This document shows positions 8,220 through 20,699 of a stretch of DNA of 64,000 bases, piece after piece. The DNA is from JAIVGV01 sp032229975 (GTDB lineage: Bacteria; Acidobacteriota; Blastocatellia; Pyrinomonadales; Pyrinomonadaceae): NCBI GenBank assembly GCA_032229975.1, contig JAVXVG010000067.1:62001-126000 (forward strand), written 5' to 3'. A program made the translations under genes and the position numbers. Position 1 is the first letter of the stretch. Each line of letters starts with the position of its first letter. The notes beneath the pieces are model-generated. The model had not been told where the DNA came from. It saw nothing but the letters and a program-made list of their open reading frames with translations, and did no database searches.

Positions 8220-9086
8220 TCACGCTTTAATGCTTGTCAGAAAATCTTCGAGCAGGTTCGCCGCGACGCGCAGGCGATAGTCTTTGGTCGAGCGTATGTC
8301 GTCAATCGGCGCGATCTCATGCGCGAGAGTTTCGCGCGCGGATTTGATCAAGCCTGCGTCGATCAACTGGCCCATCAACAACTCTTCCGTCCGCACGCAA
8401 CGCACGACTGTCGGCGCAACGCTCCCCAGAGCGAGGCGCACCGACTCGATGCGACCTCCATCACCAAAGCGCGCCGCGCCGGCCATGCAGACCTTCGAGA
8501 TCGCCTGTGCGCGCCGCGTGCCGACTTTGCGGTAGTAGGATTTGAGTCCGTGCGGCTGACGGGGCAAGCGCACGCGCGCGATCAACTCGTCGTCGCGCAT
8601 GACGGTCTGCTTGTAGCCCGTATGAAACTCGTCGTACTTGATCCAGCGCGCGCCCTTTGACGAGATGAGTTCTAGTTCGGCGTCGTAGATGATGAGCGCG
8701 GGCGGCGAGTCGGCGGCGGGCGAGGCGTTAGCGATGTTACCGCCGATAGTTCCGCGATTCTGGATGGCCCACCCTCCGGTCTCGCGCGCCGCGTCGCAGA
8801 GCGCGGGAAACTCGCGTCGCAAAACTTCGTGACGCTGCACCTGCGTGTAAGTCGTCAACGCGCCGAGCGTGACATGCTCGTCAGTCACCTCGACGCCTTT
8901 CAACTCTTCGAGATGCCACACGCTCAAGAAATTCTTGTGCGCGAGCACGCCCGCCTCGAACAAGACCATTAAGTCTGTCCCGCCCGCGAACACGCGCCAC
9001 GCGCCGGGCTCGCCCGCGATCAGATCGAGCGCGTCATTGATCGTGCGCGGCGCGCGCAGTTCGTAGTCTGGGACGTAAGCTCTCAA
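8220..9086 (-). CDS. xdhB: Xanthine dehydrogenase FAD-binding subunit
   Basis: 288 residues of the molybdopterin dehydrogenase FAD domain: VFAGGTDLMV (about 32-41) and NRGTIGGNIANASPAADS (about 110-127) contact FAD, and KVGTRRAQAISKV starts the C-terminal CO-dehydrogenase-type domain. A TTG start at 9084-9086 overlaps the stop of the iron-sulfur subunit (TTGA), so translation is coupled. It passes electrons from the 2Fe-2S clusters to the terminal acceptor in hypoxanthine/xanthine oxidation. Confidence 0.93.
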   Translation of the reverse strand: MRAYVPDYELRAPRTINDALDLIAGEPGAWRVFAGGTDLMVLFEAGVLAHKNFLSVWHLEELKGVEVTDEHVTLGALTTYTQVQRHEVLRREFPALCDAARETGGWAIQNRGTIGGNIANASPAADSPPALIIYDAELELISSKGARWIKYDEFHTGYKQTVMRDDELIARVRLPRQPHGLKSYYRKVGTRRAQAISKVCMAGAARFGDGGRIESVRLALGSVAPTVVRCVRTEELLMGQLIDAGLIKSARETLAHEIAPIDDIRSTKDYRLRVAANLLEDFLTSIKA

Positions 9087-9574
9087 CGTTTCACTTCGTC
9101 GTGTTGACAGGCTCTCACGACTGCTTCAAAGATTTTTATGTAGCCGGTGCAGCGACATAAGTTTCCGGCGAGACCGGCGCGGATGTCGGCGTCGGTCGGC
9201 TGCGAGTTCTGTTCGAGCAGACTCACGGCGGCGATGACCATGCCGGGTGTGCAGATGCCGCACTGCGCGCCGCCACACTCTAAGAATGCCTCTTGCACGC
9301 GATGAAGCTGCGCGCCCGTCGCCATGCCTTCGATGGTCTTGACGTTCGCGCCTTCGATTTGCAGCGCGGGGATCAGACAACTGTTGACGAGCGCGCCATC
9401 GACAAGTACGGAGCACGCGCCGCACTCTCCCTCGCCGCAGCCTTCCTTCGTGCCTGTCAGTCGCAACTCCTCGCGCAGCACGTCGAGCAGACGCGCCATC
9501 GGGTACGACTCGAACGTGCGCGGCTCTCCGTTGACCGTGCAACTGATCTTCACTTTGCCGAACGTCTCAGTCAC
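9083..9574 (-). CDS. xdhC: Xanthine dehydrogenase 2Fe-2S subunit
   Basis: 163 residues with both cluster motifs: the plant-ferredoxin type CGEGECGACSVLVDG near residue 46 and the helical CGICTPGMV...NLCRCTGY pair near 100-145. The GTG start at 9572-9574 overlaps the stop of the Mo subunit by GTGA. The order Mo, Fe-S, FAD subunits on the minus strand with overlapping start/stop codons indicates a stoichiometric complex. Confidence 0.94.
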   Translation of the reverse strand: MTETFGKVKISCTVNGEPRTFESYPMARLLDVLREELRLTGTKEGCGEGECGACSVLVDGALVNSCLIPALQIEGANVKTIEGMATGAQLHRVQEAFLECGGAQCGICTPGMVIAAVSLLEQNSQPTDADIRAGLAGNLCRCTGYIKIFEAVVRACQHDEVKR

Positions 9575-11817
9575 GCGAGGTCTCCAAACTTCGACATCAA
9601 ATCTTCCGGCATGAGCGGGATGTGCGTGAACGATGCGCCCGTCGCGTTCTCAATCGCGTTCAAGATCGCGGGCGCGGCTCCGTCCATCGGGAGTTCTCCT
9701 ATCCCTTTCGCGCCGGCAGGCCCATAAGGGTAGGGCGTCTCCTCGAAGTGGACGCGAATCGGCGGCACGTCCATCGCGGTCGGGATGATGTAGTTGGTCA
9801 TCTGCGAGTTCGCCATGCGCCCCTCGCGCCACGCGACCTTTTCATAAAGCGTGTAGCCGATGGCCTGCGCGACGCCGCCCTCGATCTGGCCCGCCGCGAG
9901 CACCGGATGAATCACGCGACCGACTTCCTGCACCGCGACGAAATCTTCCACGCGCGTTTCGTAAGTGACGAGATCAATCGAGACCTCCGCAACGTAAACC
10001 GCCCACGCGAACGCGCCGTAAGCATCGCCCTGATACTTCCCTTCGTCCCACACGATGCCGGGCGGAGGTTGATACTTGCTGAAAGATTTGAGCGCGCCGC
10101 GTTCTTCAACATACGCGCGACAAGCCGCGCGCCACTCGTCCGCCGTGTAAGTCTCGCCGAGCAGCGATGCGCCTTGCAAAGTTTGACGAAGACCGAGCGC
10201 GGCGGATTCGACGAGCTTGCCGACGATCATGCAGGTGCGCGAGGCGACCGTAGGGCCACTGTTCGGCACGTTCGCCGTGTCGGGTTGCGAGACCTCGATC
10301 ATGTCGTAGTCGAGTTTCAAAGCGTCCGCCGCGATCTGCGCGAAGATGGTGTTCGTGCCCTGCCCGATCTCGGTCGAGGCGGCGAGGACGCGGACGCGAC
10401 CGTCCGCAGTCGCCTCGCAGCCGACGACCGATTGCAGGAAGACCTCGCCCGATCCCGTGAAGCCCGCACCGTGCATGAAAGAGGCGAAGCCCATGCCGCG
10501 TTTGATCTTTGAACCGTTCGCATTCTCGCGCGCGAAGCGTTCAGTCTTGGCTTTGTAATCCGACAGCTCGAAGGCGCGCGCAAGCAGGCCATCCATGTCA
10601 ACGCGCTCGCGTATCGTCTGCTGCGTCGCCGTCGTTTCATTTTCTCGTATGAAGTTGCGGCGGCGAAACTCCGCCGCCGAGAGACCGACGGCGCGGGCCG
10701 CCTTGTCCATGTGCCGCTCCAACGCGAAGATCGACTGCGGCGCACCGAAGCCGCGAAACGCCCCGTGCGGCGGCGCGTTCGTCGCAACGGCGCGCGCGTT
10801 GATCCTCACGTTCGGGCAAGAGTAGGGGCCCGCCGCGTGGATCGTGCCGCGCGAGAGCACGACCGATGAGAGCGTCGCGTATGCGCCGCCGTCAACGACG
10901 AAGTCGATCTCCTGCGCGACGAGTTTGCCGTCTCTCGTCACAGCCGTGCGATGGCGCGTGCGCGCGGGGTGACGCTTCGTGGTCGCCGCCATGTCTTCAG
11001 CGCGGTCGTAAATAATCTTGACGGGCTTGCCGGACTTCCACGCGAGGAGCGCGGCGTGGCCGGCGATCATCGACGGGTACTCTTCCTTGCCGCCGAAGCC
11101 GCCGCCCGTCTCGGTCTGCACGACGCGGATTTTTTCTTCCGGCAGGTTGAAGAGTTTGATGAGCGCCTTGTGAATGTAGTAGGGGCATTGCATCGAGCCC
11201 CACACGGTCAGGCCCTCTTCCGCGTTAGCTATCGCAATGACGCCGTTCGTCTCGATATAGACGTGCTCCTGCGCGCCCGTGCGATACTCGCCTTCGACGA
11301 TCACAACATCGTCTCTCGACCACACCTCATCGACGTTCCCCTTGTCCACCAGATACGACTTGAACGTGTTGTCTTCGCCCCAGATGATCTCTTTCTTTGC
11401 GAGCGACTCGTCAATCGTGAAGATCGCAGGCAGCGGCTCGATCTCAATCGTGACCGCGCGACGTGCGACTTCGAGCAGATGCTTGTCGGGATGCGCGAGC
11501 AGAAGAATCGGCTCTTCCGGATGGTTGACGAACTCGGCGGCAAGGTAGGGTTGATCGAGCAGGATGAGCGCGACGGCATTCGCGCCCGGAATGTCTTTCG
11601 CCGTGACGATGATGAACTCGTCCCACGGCAGGCCCTCGCCGAAGTCGATACTTTTGATCCGGCCCCGCGCGGCGTTCGAGCGCACAGTCGCGCCGTAGAT
11701 CATGCCGGGGAGCGTGAGATCATCTATGTAGCGAGCCGCGCCCGTGACCTTCGCCCGCCCCTCTTTGCGCGGGACTGGACGACCGACGATCTCTCTTTGC
11801 TTGCGCGCTTCCGCCAT
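9571..11817 (-). CDS. xdhA: Xanthine dehydrogenase molybdopterin-binding subunit
   Basis: About 748 residues from ATG 11815-11817, 17 bp after the RND1 stop; an ATG at 11880 would overlap RND1 by 47 bp and adds residues without a conserved pattern. It begins VGRPVPRKEGRAKVTGAARY, the usual opening of these subunits. Motifs: GGGFGGKEEYPSM (Moco loop), GAFRGFGAPQSIFALERHMD, EIGQGTNTIFAQIAADAL and, near the C-terminus, GPAGAKGIGELPMDG with the catalytic Glu of the xanthine oxidase family. It hydroxylates hypoxanthine/xanthine to urate and is the first enzyme gene of the purine operon. Confidence 0.94.
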   Translation of the reverse strand: MAEARKQREIVGRPVPRKEGRAKVTGAARYIDDLTLPGMIYGATVRSNAARGRIKSIDFGEGLPWDEFIIVTAKDIPGANAVALILLDQPYLAAEFVNHPEEPILLLAHPDKHLLEVARRAVTIEIEPLPAIFTIDESLAKKEIIWGEDNTFKSYLVDKGNVDEVWSRDDVVIVEGEYRTGAQEHVYIETNGVIAIANAEEGLTVWGSMQCPYYIHKALIKLFNLPEEKIRVVQTETGGGFGGKEEYPSMIAGHAALLAWKSGKPVKIIYDRAEDMAATTKRHPARTRHRTAVTRDGKLVAQEIDFVVDGGAYATLSSVVLSRGTIHAAGPYSCPNVRINARAVATNAPPHGAFRGFGAPQSIFALERHMDKAARAVGLSAAEFRRRNFIRENETTATQQTIRERVDMDGLLARAFELSDYKAKTERFARENANGSKIKRGMGFASFMHGAGFTGSGEVFLQSVVGCEATADGRVRVLAASTEIGQGTNTIFAQIAADALKLDYDMIEVSQPDTANVPNSGPTVASRTCMIVGKLVESAALGLRQTLQGASLLGETYTADEWRAACRAYVEERGALKSFSKYQPPPGIVWDEGKYQGDAYGAFAWAVYVAEVSIDLVTYETRVEDFVAVQEVGRVIHPVLAAGQIEGGVAQAIGYTLYEKVAWREGRMANSQMTNYIIPTAMDVPPIRVHFEETPYPYGPAGAKGIGELPMDGAAPAILNAIENATGASFTHIPLMPEDLMSKFGDLA

Positions 11818-11833
11818 CAGGTAGGAGTTCCGA

Positions 11834-15157
<3,324 letters not shown>

Positions 15158-15208
15158 AACTCTTCAACGAATGGAGCGATTCCTTAAAGCTGCTTACCTA
15201 ACACAGTA

Positions 15209-15772
15209 TTACTTGACGATCTCGAATTTTACGGGCTTGGATTCAAGCCTTCCTTCCTCCGTCGCCCATACCTTCAGACCTTTAGGCGCGAACTTCTGCG
15301 GAATCGGGCTTTGATACCAAACGATAACGTAATATGTACCGTATTTTTTAATCTCATACTCCTTTAGTGACACATCTCTTTTCCTCTCGACAGTCTCATC
15401 CGGCTTGATAGTAATAAAATCTCCTCTGGGGAAGCGTGGGTAGGTAAGAGTATCGTCGAGAAAACTTGAAATTATTTCCTTACCTTGCGCGTCAGATATC
15501 CCCAAAACGAAACTAGACGACCAACCCCAGCCCATATTTTTGTACAGCGTGATCGGAGACTTCCCCACGTTCTTGAGCTTAACTTTTATCCAAAAAGTAT
15601 CCGACTTGTGAAAGCTCTTCTCACCCCCAACTAATTCGGCGGAGAGTTGCAAACCCTTCAATCTATCCGGTAGATGCTGCTCTTGCTTGCTTTCTTGAGC
15701 AAAGGAAGCCGCACACAATACACTTACCAGCAGAACTAGGATGATGAATGTACCAACTACTGCTTGCCTCAC
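15209..15772 (-). CDS. AT-rich hypothetical exported protein
   Basis: 187 residues from GTG 15770-15772, preceded by the strong site GAGGAGGATGAG. A signal peptide ending near FAQES is followed by an all-beta-looking domain (FWIKVKLKNVGKSPITLY, FITIKPDETVERKRDVSL, YGTYYVIVWYQS) reminiscent of immunoglobulin-like or intracellular-proteinase-inhibitor-type folds. Base composition is clearly more AT-rich and codon use different from every neighbour, which suggests recent acquisition. It sits between MFP1 and RND1, interrupting what would otherwise be a pump operon. Function unknown. Confidence 0.75.
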   Translation of the reverse strand: MRQAVVGTFIILVLLVSVLCAASFAQESKQEQHLPDRLKGLQLSAELVGGEKSFHKSDTFWIKVKLKNVGKSPITLYKNMGWGWSSSFVLGISDAQGKEIISSFLDDTLTYPRFPRGDFITIKPDETVERKRDVSLKEYEIKKYGTYYVIVWYQSPIPQKFAPKGLKVWATEEGRLESKPVKFEIVK

Positions 15773-15822
15773 AGTCTCATCCTCCTCATTGATAATGACC
15801 AACTCGACGCACTTCTAATCTC

Positions 15823-17070
15823 TCATTCAACCACTTGCACAGCCATCCCCGATTGCAAGTTGCCGGGGTTGATGATGACCGTATCGCCGATGTTGACGCC
15901 TGCGAGGACTTCGGTCATGTCGTTGATGCGTCGTCCGGTCGTCACGGACTTCTCTAACGCCTTGCCGTTCTGCACGAGGATCACTTTCTCGATCCCCGCG
16001 AAGTTCACAATCGCATTCGACGGGACAGTCACGGCTGTGCTCGTGTCGCTCGTCACGATGTCGGCGTGCGCGAACGCGCCGGGTCTGAGAGTCCCGTCAT
16101 TAACAACCTCCGCTTCGACGATGAGCATACGACTCTGCTCCGTGATCGTCGGGCTCAGGCGCACGATGCGTCCTGCATAAGATTGCGCCGCGCCTTCGAC
16201 CGTGACGCGCACCTGTTGACCGGCCCTGACGCTGCCTGCATCGCGCTCCGGCACTTCGGCGCGGAAGCGCAGAGGATTGACGCGCACGATTGTGACGATG
16301 GGGGCCCCCGCCGCGAGGTATTCGCCCGCGCTCGCCTTGCGCTCCTGCACGATACCGTCGAAGGGCGCGACGATGGCCGTGTCCGCGAGTTGCTGCCGCG
16401 CGAGGGCCAGCTCCGTGCGTCGCTGCGCGAGCAGAGCCTGTCGGTTGCGTATCTCTTCGACCGCGTCCTGATACTTCGAGACGGCCACCTTGTAAGCTGA
16501 GTCAGCCGACTCGAACTCCGAGCGCGCGATGACGCCCTGCTCGACGAGCGAGGCTGAACGCTCGCGACTCTTGCGCGCCTCGTCCATCACGGCGCGCGCT
16601 TGTCTGACCGTCCCAGTCTGTTCGAGATCAACTTTCTCCTCCGCGCCATCGGGCGCAAGCCCCAGACGCGCGCGCGATTGCGCCAGCGCAGCATCCGCTT
16701 GCTGCACGCGCAACTGATAGTCCTGCTGCTCGACCTGCGCGACGAGTTGGCCCTTTCGCACCGCGCTTCCGAGATCGACCGTGATCGCGCGAAGCCTGCC
16801 CGGAACTTTCACGCTCACCGTGGCCTGATCCTGCGCGGCGAGCGTGCCCGTCACCTGCACGCTCGCGCCCACAGTCAACTCCGAAACCTTCGCCACCTTC
16901 ACCTGTCGCGCTTCCGTCCCCGCATCGCCGCCCTTGCCCGCGCCTGCGGCGGACGAAGGATAGTCGCTCTTGCACGCCGCAAGCGCGAGGCACACGACGA
17001 CACAGGCGAGCACGGTTAATTTCGTGCGTGAGTTGATTGAGAGATTAAATGAACTCGTTGCGTCGAACAT
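15823..17070 (-). CDS. RND periplasmic adaptor lipoprotein (MFP1)
   Basis: 415 residues. The signal peptide ends in the lipobox LALAAC (Cys about 33). A barrel-sandwich half at VSVKVPGRLRAITVDLGSAVRKGQLVAQVE, given here in two blocks (VSVKVPGRLRAITVDLG and SAVRKGQLVAQVE), leads to an alpha-hairpin of about 100 residues (AALAQSRARL to RTELALARQQLADTAIV), the second lipoyl half (APFDGIVQERKASAGEYLAAG), a beta-barrel domain and a membrane-proximal domain ending GMAVQVVE. It links an inner-membrane RND protein to an outer-membrane channel. It most likely serves RND1, from which the AT-rich gene separates it. Confidence 0.93.
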   Translation of the reverse strand: MFDATSSFNLSINSRTKLTVLACVVVCLALAACKSDYPSSAAGAGKGGDAGTEARQVKVAKVSELTVGASVQVTGTLAAQDQATVSVKVPGRLRAITVDLGSAVRKGQLVAQVEQQDYQLRVQQADAALAQSRARLGLAPDGAEEKVDLEQTGTVRQARAVMDEARKSRERSASLVEQGVIARSEFESADSAYKVAVSKYQDAVEEIRNRQALLAQRRTELALARQQLADTAIVAPFDGIVQERKASAGEYLAAGAPIVTIVRVNPLRFRAEVPERDAGSVRAGQQVRVTVEGAAQSYAGRIVRLSPTITEQSRMLIVEAEVVNDGTLRPGAFAHADIVTSDTSTAVTVPSNAIVNFAGIEKVILVQNGKALEKSVTTGRRINDMTEVLAGVNIGDTVIINPGNLQSGMAVQVVE

Positions 17071-17222
17071 TAATTGCGAAGTTAGATCGGAAAATTTGCG
17101 AAGCTGGATCAGACCGGACGCGCTGGAGAGCCGCGACCATCAGGGATGCGCGAAAGTTTAACATCGACCACGCGCCTCCGTCGAAACGCGGCGCGGCTTG
17201 GGCCAGAGCATGAGCGTGAAAG

Positions 17223-17591
17223 TTACGAAGGGAAGACAAAGACGACAAGCGTGATGATGATGGCGGTCGCGAGCGCGCGCAGGTGAATGCGTCGCGACTT
17301 CGCGCGCAAGGTAGCTATCAAAGATTCGTCTTCGATTCGCTCCTCGCCCGCGTCCATGTTGCGCGTCCCGCGCGCAGCCAACGCGATTCAAGTCTTCTCG
17401 CGCGACTGCAAGAGACCGAGCCCCGCGATCCACACGGGCAAGAAGACGACGAGACGCAGAGCGCGCGGCGCACCCCACGCGACCAGCACGAACGCGGCGG
17501 CGACGCCGACCGTCAATGCGACCAAGCCCATCACGCGCCGCTTGCGTCGCTCGCGCTCGCCGATGTTCGTCGCCTCGTTCATCGACATCAA
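17223..17591 (-). pseudogene. Small membrane protein gene with an in-frame TGA
   Basis: The first 67 codons encode a two-helix membrane protein (GLVALTVGVAAAFVLVAWG; RLVVFLPVWIAGLGLLQSR) and stop at TGA 17388-17390. The same frame then continues for 54 codons with clearly protein-like text, IALAARGTRNMDAGEERIED, a basic stretch and a last hydrophobic helix (ALATAIIITLVVFVFPS) to TAA 17223-17225. From memory, related small proteins have Cys where the TGA falls. The simplest reading is a Cys-to-stop nonsense mutation. Readthrough or selenocysteine is a remote alternative. It follows the short adaptor gene and precedes MFP1. Confidence 0.6.
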
Positions 17592-17655
17592 CAGTTCATC
17601 AATAGATGTTGGCGTCGGGCCGGAATGAAAATTTTGCGTCGGGCCGGAATGCTCA

Positions 17656-18315
17656 TCACTTGTCTGTGCGCAACGTCGCGAGCGGCTGGCCCATCGTGAC
17701 GCGCTCGCCCACGCGCGCGCTCACGACGCTCACCGTGCCGGCAGATGTCGCGCGCGCCGCGACGATGCGCTCCGCAGGAATGACTTGCGTCGCAGACGTT
17801 GCGCCCGGCTGACGCGCCGCAATCAATCCCGACTGCGCGCCCTGCGCCGACTCCTGCGCGCGTTGCAAGCGTTGCTGCGCGCGGTTGTAGAGAGCGTTCG
17901 CTCCGTCGAGCTCTCCCTGCGATGCTTGCCCCGCCGAGACGAGCGGAGCCAGTCGCTGCACTTCGACCTGCGTGCGCACAACCTCCGCGCGCGCCGCTTC
18001 GATCTCAGTCTGCGCCGTCGTCACGCTCCGCGCCGCGCGTGCCTGCGGATCATCTGTCGGCTGCGTCTGTGCTATCGCGCTTTCATCACGCACGGCGATC
18101 TCGACAATCGTCGCGCCCTCACCGACCCTCGCGCCTTCGCCGACGAGCACGCGCCGCACCTCGCCCGACGCGGGCGCGTTGACGACGATAACGCCTGCGC
18201 TGTCGTTGGCAGCGCGCGAGCGACAACCCACAGCACAAAGCAGCGCGGGACAGACGATCAGGAGAATTGTGAAGCGTCGCCGCAGAGCAGTCATCGCGGG
18301 CCGGTCAGTTGTCAT
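17656..18315 (-). CDS. Short HlyD/biotin-lipoyl-type adaptor lipoprotein
   Basis: About 219 residues from ATG 18313-18315, which overlaps the TolC2 stop by 11 bp, with AAAGGGG upstream. The lipobox LLCAVGC gives a lipid-modified Cys. Two lipoyl half-motifs are present (VVNAPASGEVRRVLVGEGAR near residue 50 and ATSAGTVSVVSARVGERVT near 190), separated by a coiled hairpin. It stops right after the second lipoyl half, so the beta-barrel and membrane-proximal domains of ordinary adaptors such as MFP1 and MFP2 are absent. It may be an accessory adaptor for the RND2-TolC2 pump. Confidence 0.8.
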   Translation of the reverse strand: MTTDRPAMTALRRRFTILLIVCPALLCAVGCRSRAANDSAGVIVVNAPASGEVRRVLVGEGARVGEGATIVEIAVRDESAIAQTQPTDDPQARAARSVTTAQTEIEAARAEVVRTQVEVQRLAPLVSAGQASQGELDGANALYNRAQQRLQRAQESAQGAQSGLIAARQPGATSATQVIPAERIVAARATSAGTVSVVSARVGERVTMGQPLATLRTDK

Positions 18316-20650
18316 GCGGGCTGGCCCCTTTGCCCGCATCAACAGATGGGGACTTCGCGTCGTTCGTGGGCTTCGCGGTGGTCGCGTGTTTAGCGTCCGC
18401 AGGTTGTGCGAGCGGCGAAGATGTTGAATCGTCTGACGCGATGATGCTTGCGTCCGCAGTCATTTCGAGCGCGTGCGTGTCGGTGCGGACGGAGACGTTG
18501 TTAGCTTCGAGCGTGTTGCCGGTCGCCTGTCGCAAGCGCGAGACGGCTTTGTTGAGATCGGTCTGCGCTTGCAGTTCGTTTGCCTGCGCAGCGAGCAGCG
18601 AGGTCTGCGATTGTAGGACGAGGAAGACGGTCGTCGTGCCCGCGCGAAACTGTCTCTGCTGGCTCGCATACTGTTGCTCTGCCGATGAGCGCGACGCCGC
18701 CGCCGATTGCAGACGCGCTTCCGCAGAGCGCACCGCCTGCAAAGAGTTTCGCACGTCCGCCTCGACCAACTGCTCCGCTTGCCTGATCTGCGTCGTCACT
18801 CGCGTGCCTTGCGCGAGCGAGCTTCCGAGGTTCGCCTCCGCCGTGCGATTACGCAGAGGGATCGAGACGCGCACGCCGACGCGCGCGGTCGGGAAGCGTT
18901 GATCGATCAGATTACGCAACGACTGATCATAGCCGCCGACGAGTTGCGGCGCGACCGTCGTGGTCGTCGTCGTCGCCTCAATGGGCGCGAGTCCTTCAAT
19001 CGCTGAAAGCGCGTTGACGCGATCCAAAAGTGTGAGAGTTGTACCCGTGGCGGTGGTGGTGCGCGGCACGAACGTGCCCGCGAGACCGGAGGATGTGTAA
19101 GTGCCGACGAGATCGACTTGTGGCTTCGTCTGCTCGCGATAGTATCGCACGTTCACGTCGTTGATGGCCGCGCTCGTGCGCAACTGCGCGAGATCGGGCC
19201 GGTTCTGGAGTGCGGACTCGACGGCCGTCTCGACCGCAATGCGCGGAGCTTCGAGATCGACGGGCGTGATGGGCGTGATCGCGCGCGCCCACAAGGCTTC
19301 GGTGCGCGAGGGCAGGATCAAAGTCTTCAGAGTGTTCTCGGCGGTCGTCACGTTGGCTTGCGCCGTATAGACGTTCTGCTCGAAGGTCGTCACCTGCGTC
19401 TGCGCGGCGACGATGTCGATGGGCGCGAGCACGCCCTGCGCGACGAGTCGCTGATTGCTTTCGACCTGCAAGCGCGCCTGCTTGACCGCGTCGATCTGCA
19501 CTTGCAGGTTGCGCAAAGAGAAGACCAAATCCCAGTAAGCCTGCTCGACTCGCGAGATCACATCGATGGCGCGCGCGCGAAACTGCGCGTCGGTGAGCGA
19601 GAGATTTTTCTTGGCGATCTCGATCTGTCGTCGGTTGTTGTCGAAGCCGCGACCGCGCAGGATCGGCTGCGTGTAAGTGAAAGTGAAAGCCGACGGGAAC
19701 TGCGGGTTGAGCGTGACGTTCTGGTTCGTCGTCGTCAGACGCGTCGATGAGAAATCGAACTCGTATGCGCCACCGGCCCACGGCGAGAAGCCGCCGAGCC
19801 GCGCCGAGCCTGTCTCATCCGTCTGCGTCACCGAGCCGCGCGCGCCGCCGCCGCCGATGGTCGAGCTGGTCGGCGTGGTCTGTCGTTCATAAAAACTTTC
19901 GGATGAGAGAACCGGATCGTATGCGCCTTGCGCGGCGCGCAAGCCGAACTCGGCGATCTGCACGTCGATGCGCGACTCGTCGATATCGTTGCTGCTCTTG
20001 AGGGCCATGCGGATCGCATCGTTCAGAGAGAGCGGCGTTTGATTGGTCACGTCAACGCCGACGCGATCAGCCGAAGGGAGCGGACGCTGCGGGGCACGAA
20101 AGTCCGGCGCGATGGGCGGCGGATCGGGCGGCAACTCTGCGGGGGCCACCCCAGACGTGACGCCGACGTTCTGATTCGGAGTTTGACCAACGCCCGTTTG
20201 CGCGCCGCCTGTCGCATTCGTGTTGCCTTGCGACGGCGACGACGACGTGCCCGCAGGATTCGCCGAAGTAGGCAAGCCGGAGCCGGGCGGTGTCGCGCCC
20301 GTCGGCTGCGGCGTAATGGGTCTGGGCCCCTGCGTGTTCGGTTGTGTCTGTTGTTGCTGTTGCTGCTGGACGGTCGCGGGCTGCGTGCTCTGTTGCGCCT
20401 CGTTCGCGGGGCGCACGGTCGAGCCCGGCGCATTGGGCGGCGTCTGCGACGGCGCGGGAGTCGGCTGTGGTTGCTGCGTCTGCGAAGTCCCGACGGGCGG
20501 CGTCTGCGGAGACGTTGAAGGCGGCGCGGGCGTGGGCTGTTGCGACTGCGCACGCACGTTCGTCGCCGCGAGCGCAAGCGTGAAAACGACGAGCGCGCAG
20601 ATAGAGGACAACTGAACGACGACAACTGATAGCCTCGGCTTAAAGATCAT
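18305..20650 (-). CDS. TolC-family outer membrane factor with long Pro/Gln-rich N-terminal linker (TolC2)
   Basis: 781 residues from ATG 20648-20650 with GAGGA eight bases upstream. A signal peptide (SICALVVFTLALAATNVRAQ) is followed by roughly 170 residues of Pro/Gln/Thr/Gly low complexity, including a run of seven Gln. The channel proper starts near TPLSLNDAIRMALKSSNDID. The two OEP repeats contain the typical RAIDVISRVEQAYWDLVFSLRNLQ and VRNSLQAVRSAEARLQSA helices. The C-terminus adds about 60 Ala/Asp/Lys-rich residues. It lies 230 bp downstream of RND2 and overlaps the short adaptor gene. Confidence 0.92.
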   Translation of the reverse strand: MIFKPRLSVVVVQLSSICALVVFTLALAATNVRAQSQQPTPAPPSTSPQTPPVGTSQTQQPQPTPAPSQTPPNAPGSTVRPANEAQQSTQPATVQQQQQQQTQPNTQGPRPITPQPTGATPPGSGLPTSANPAGTSSSPSQGNTNATGGAQTGVGQTPNQNVGVTSGVAPAELPPDPPPIAPDFRAPQRPLPSADRVGVDVTNQTPLSLNDAIRMALKSSNDIDESRIDVQIAEFGLRAAQGAYDPVLSSESFYERQTTPTSSTIGGGGARGSVTQTDETGSARLGGFSPWAGGAYEFDFSSTRLTTTNQNVTLNPQFPSAFTFTYTQPILRGRGFDNNRRQIEIAKKNLSLTDAQFRARAIDVISRVEQAYWDLVFSLRNLQVQIDAVKQARLQVESNQRLVAQGVLAPIDIVAAQTQVTTFEQNVYTAQANVTTAENTLKTLILPSRTEALWARAITPITPVDLEAPRIAVETAVESALQNRPDLAQLRTSAAINDVNVRYYREQTKPQVDLVGTYTSSGLAGTFVPRTTTATGTTLTLLDRVNALSAIEGLAPIEATTTTTTVAPQLVGGYDQSLRNLIDQRFPTARVGVRVSIPLRNRTAEANLGSSLAQGTRVTTQIRQAEQLVEADVRNSLQAVRSAEARLQSAAASRSSAEQQYASQQRQFRAGTTTVFLVLQSQTSLLAAQANELQAQTDLNKAVSRLRQATGNTLEANNVSVRTDTHALEMTADASIIASDDSTSSPLAQPADAKHATTAKPTNDAKSPSVDAGKGASPHDN

Positions 20651-20699
20651 TTCATTCCTCAACGCTGATGATAACCAACAATTCGTGATGCGCTCTTTG

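Noticed and set aside
15209..15802. ATG start at 15802 for the AT-rich gene
   Set aside because: GTG 15772 has a strong GAGGAGG site at proper spacing and gives a cleaner signal peptide.
17358..17390. Selenocysteine codon with SECIS
   Set aside because: A hairpin follows the TGA, but none of the selenocysteine machinery is in the window and GC-rich hairpins are frequent. A nonsense mutation is the default.
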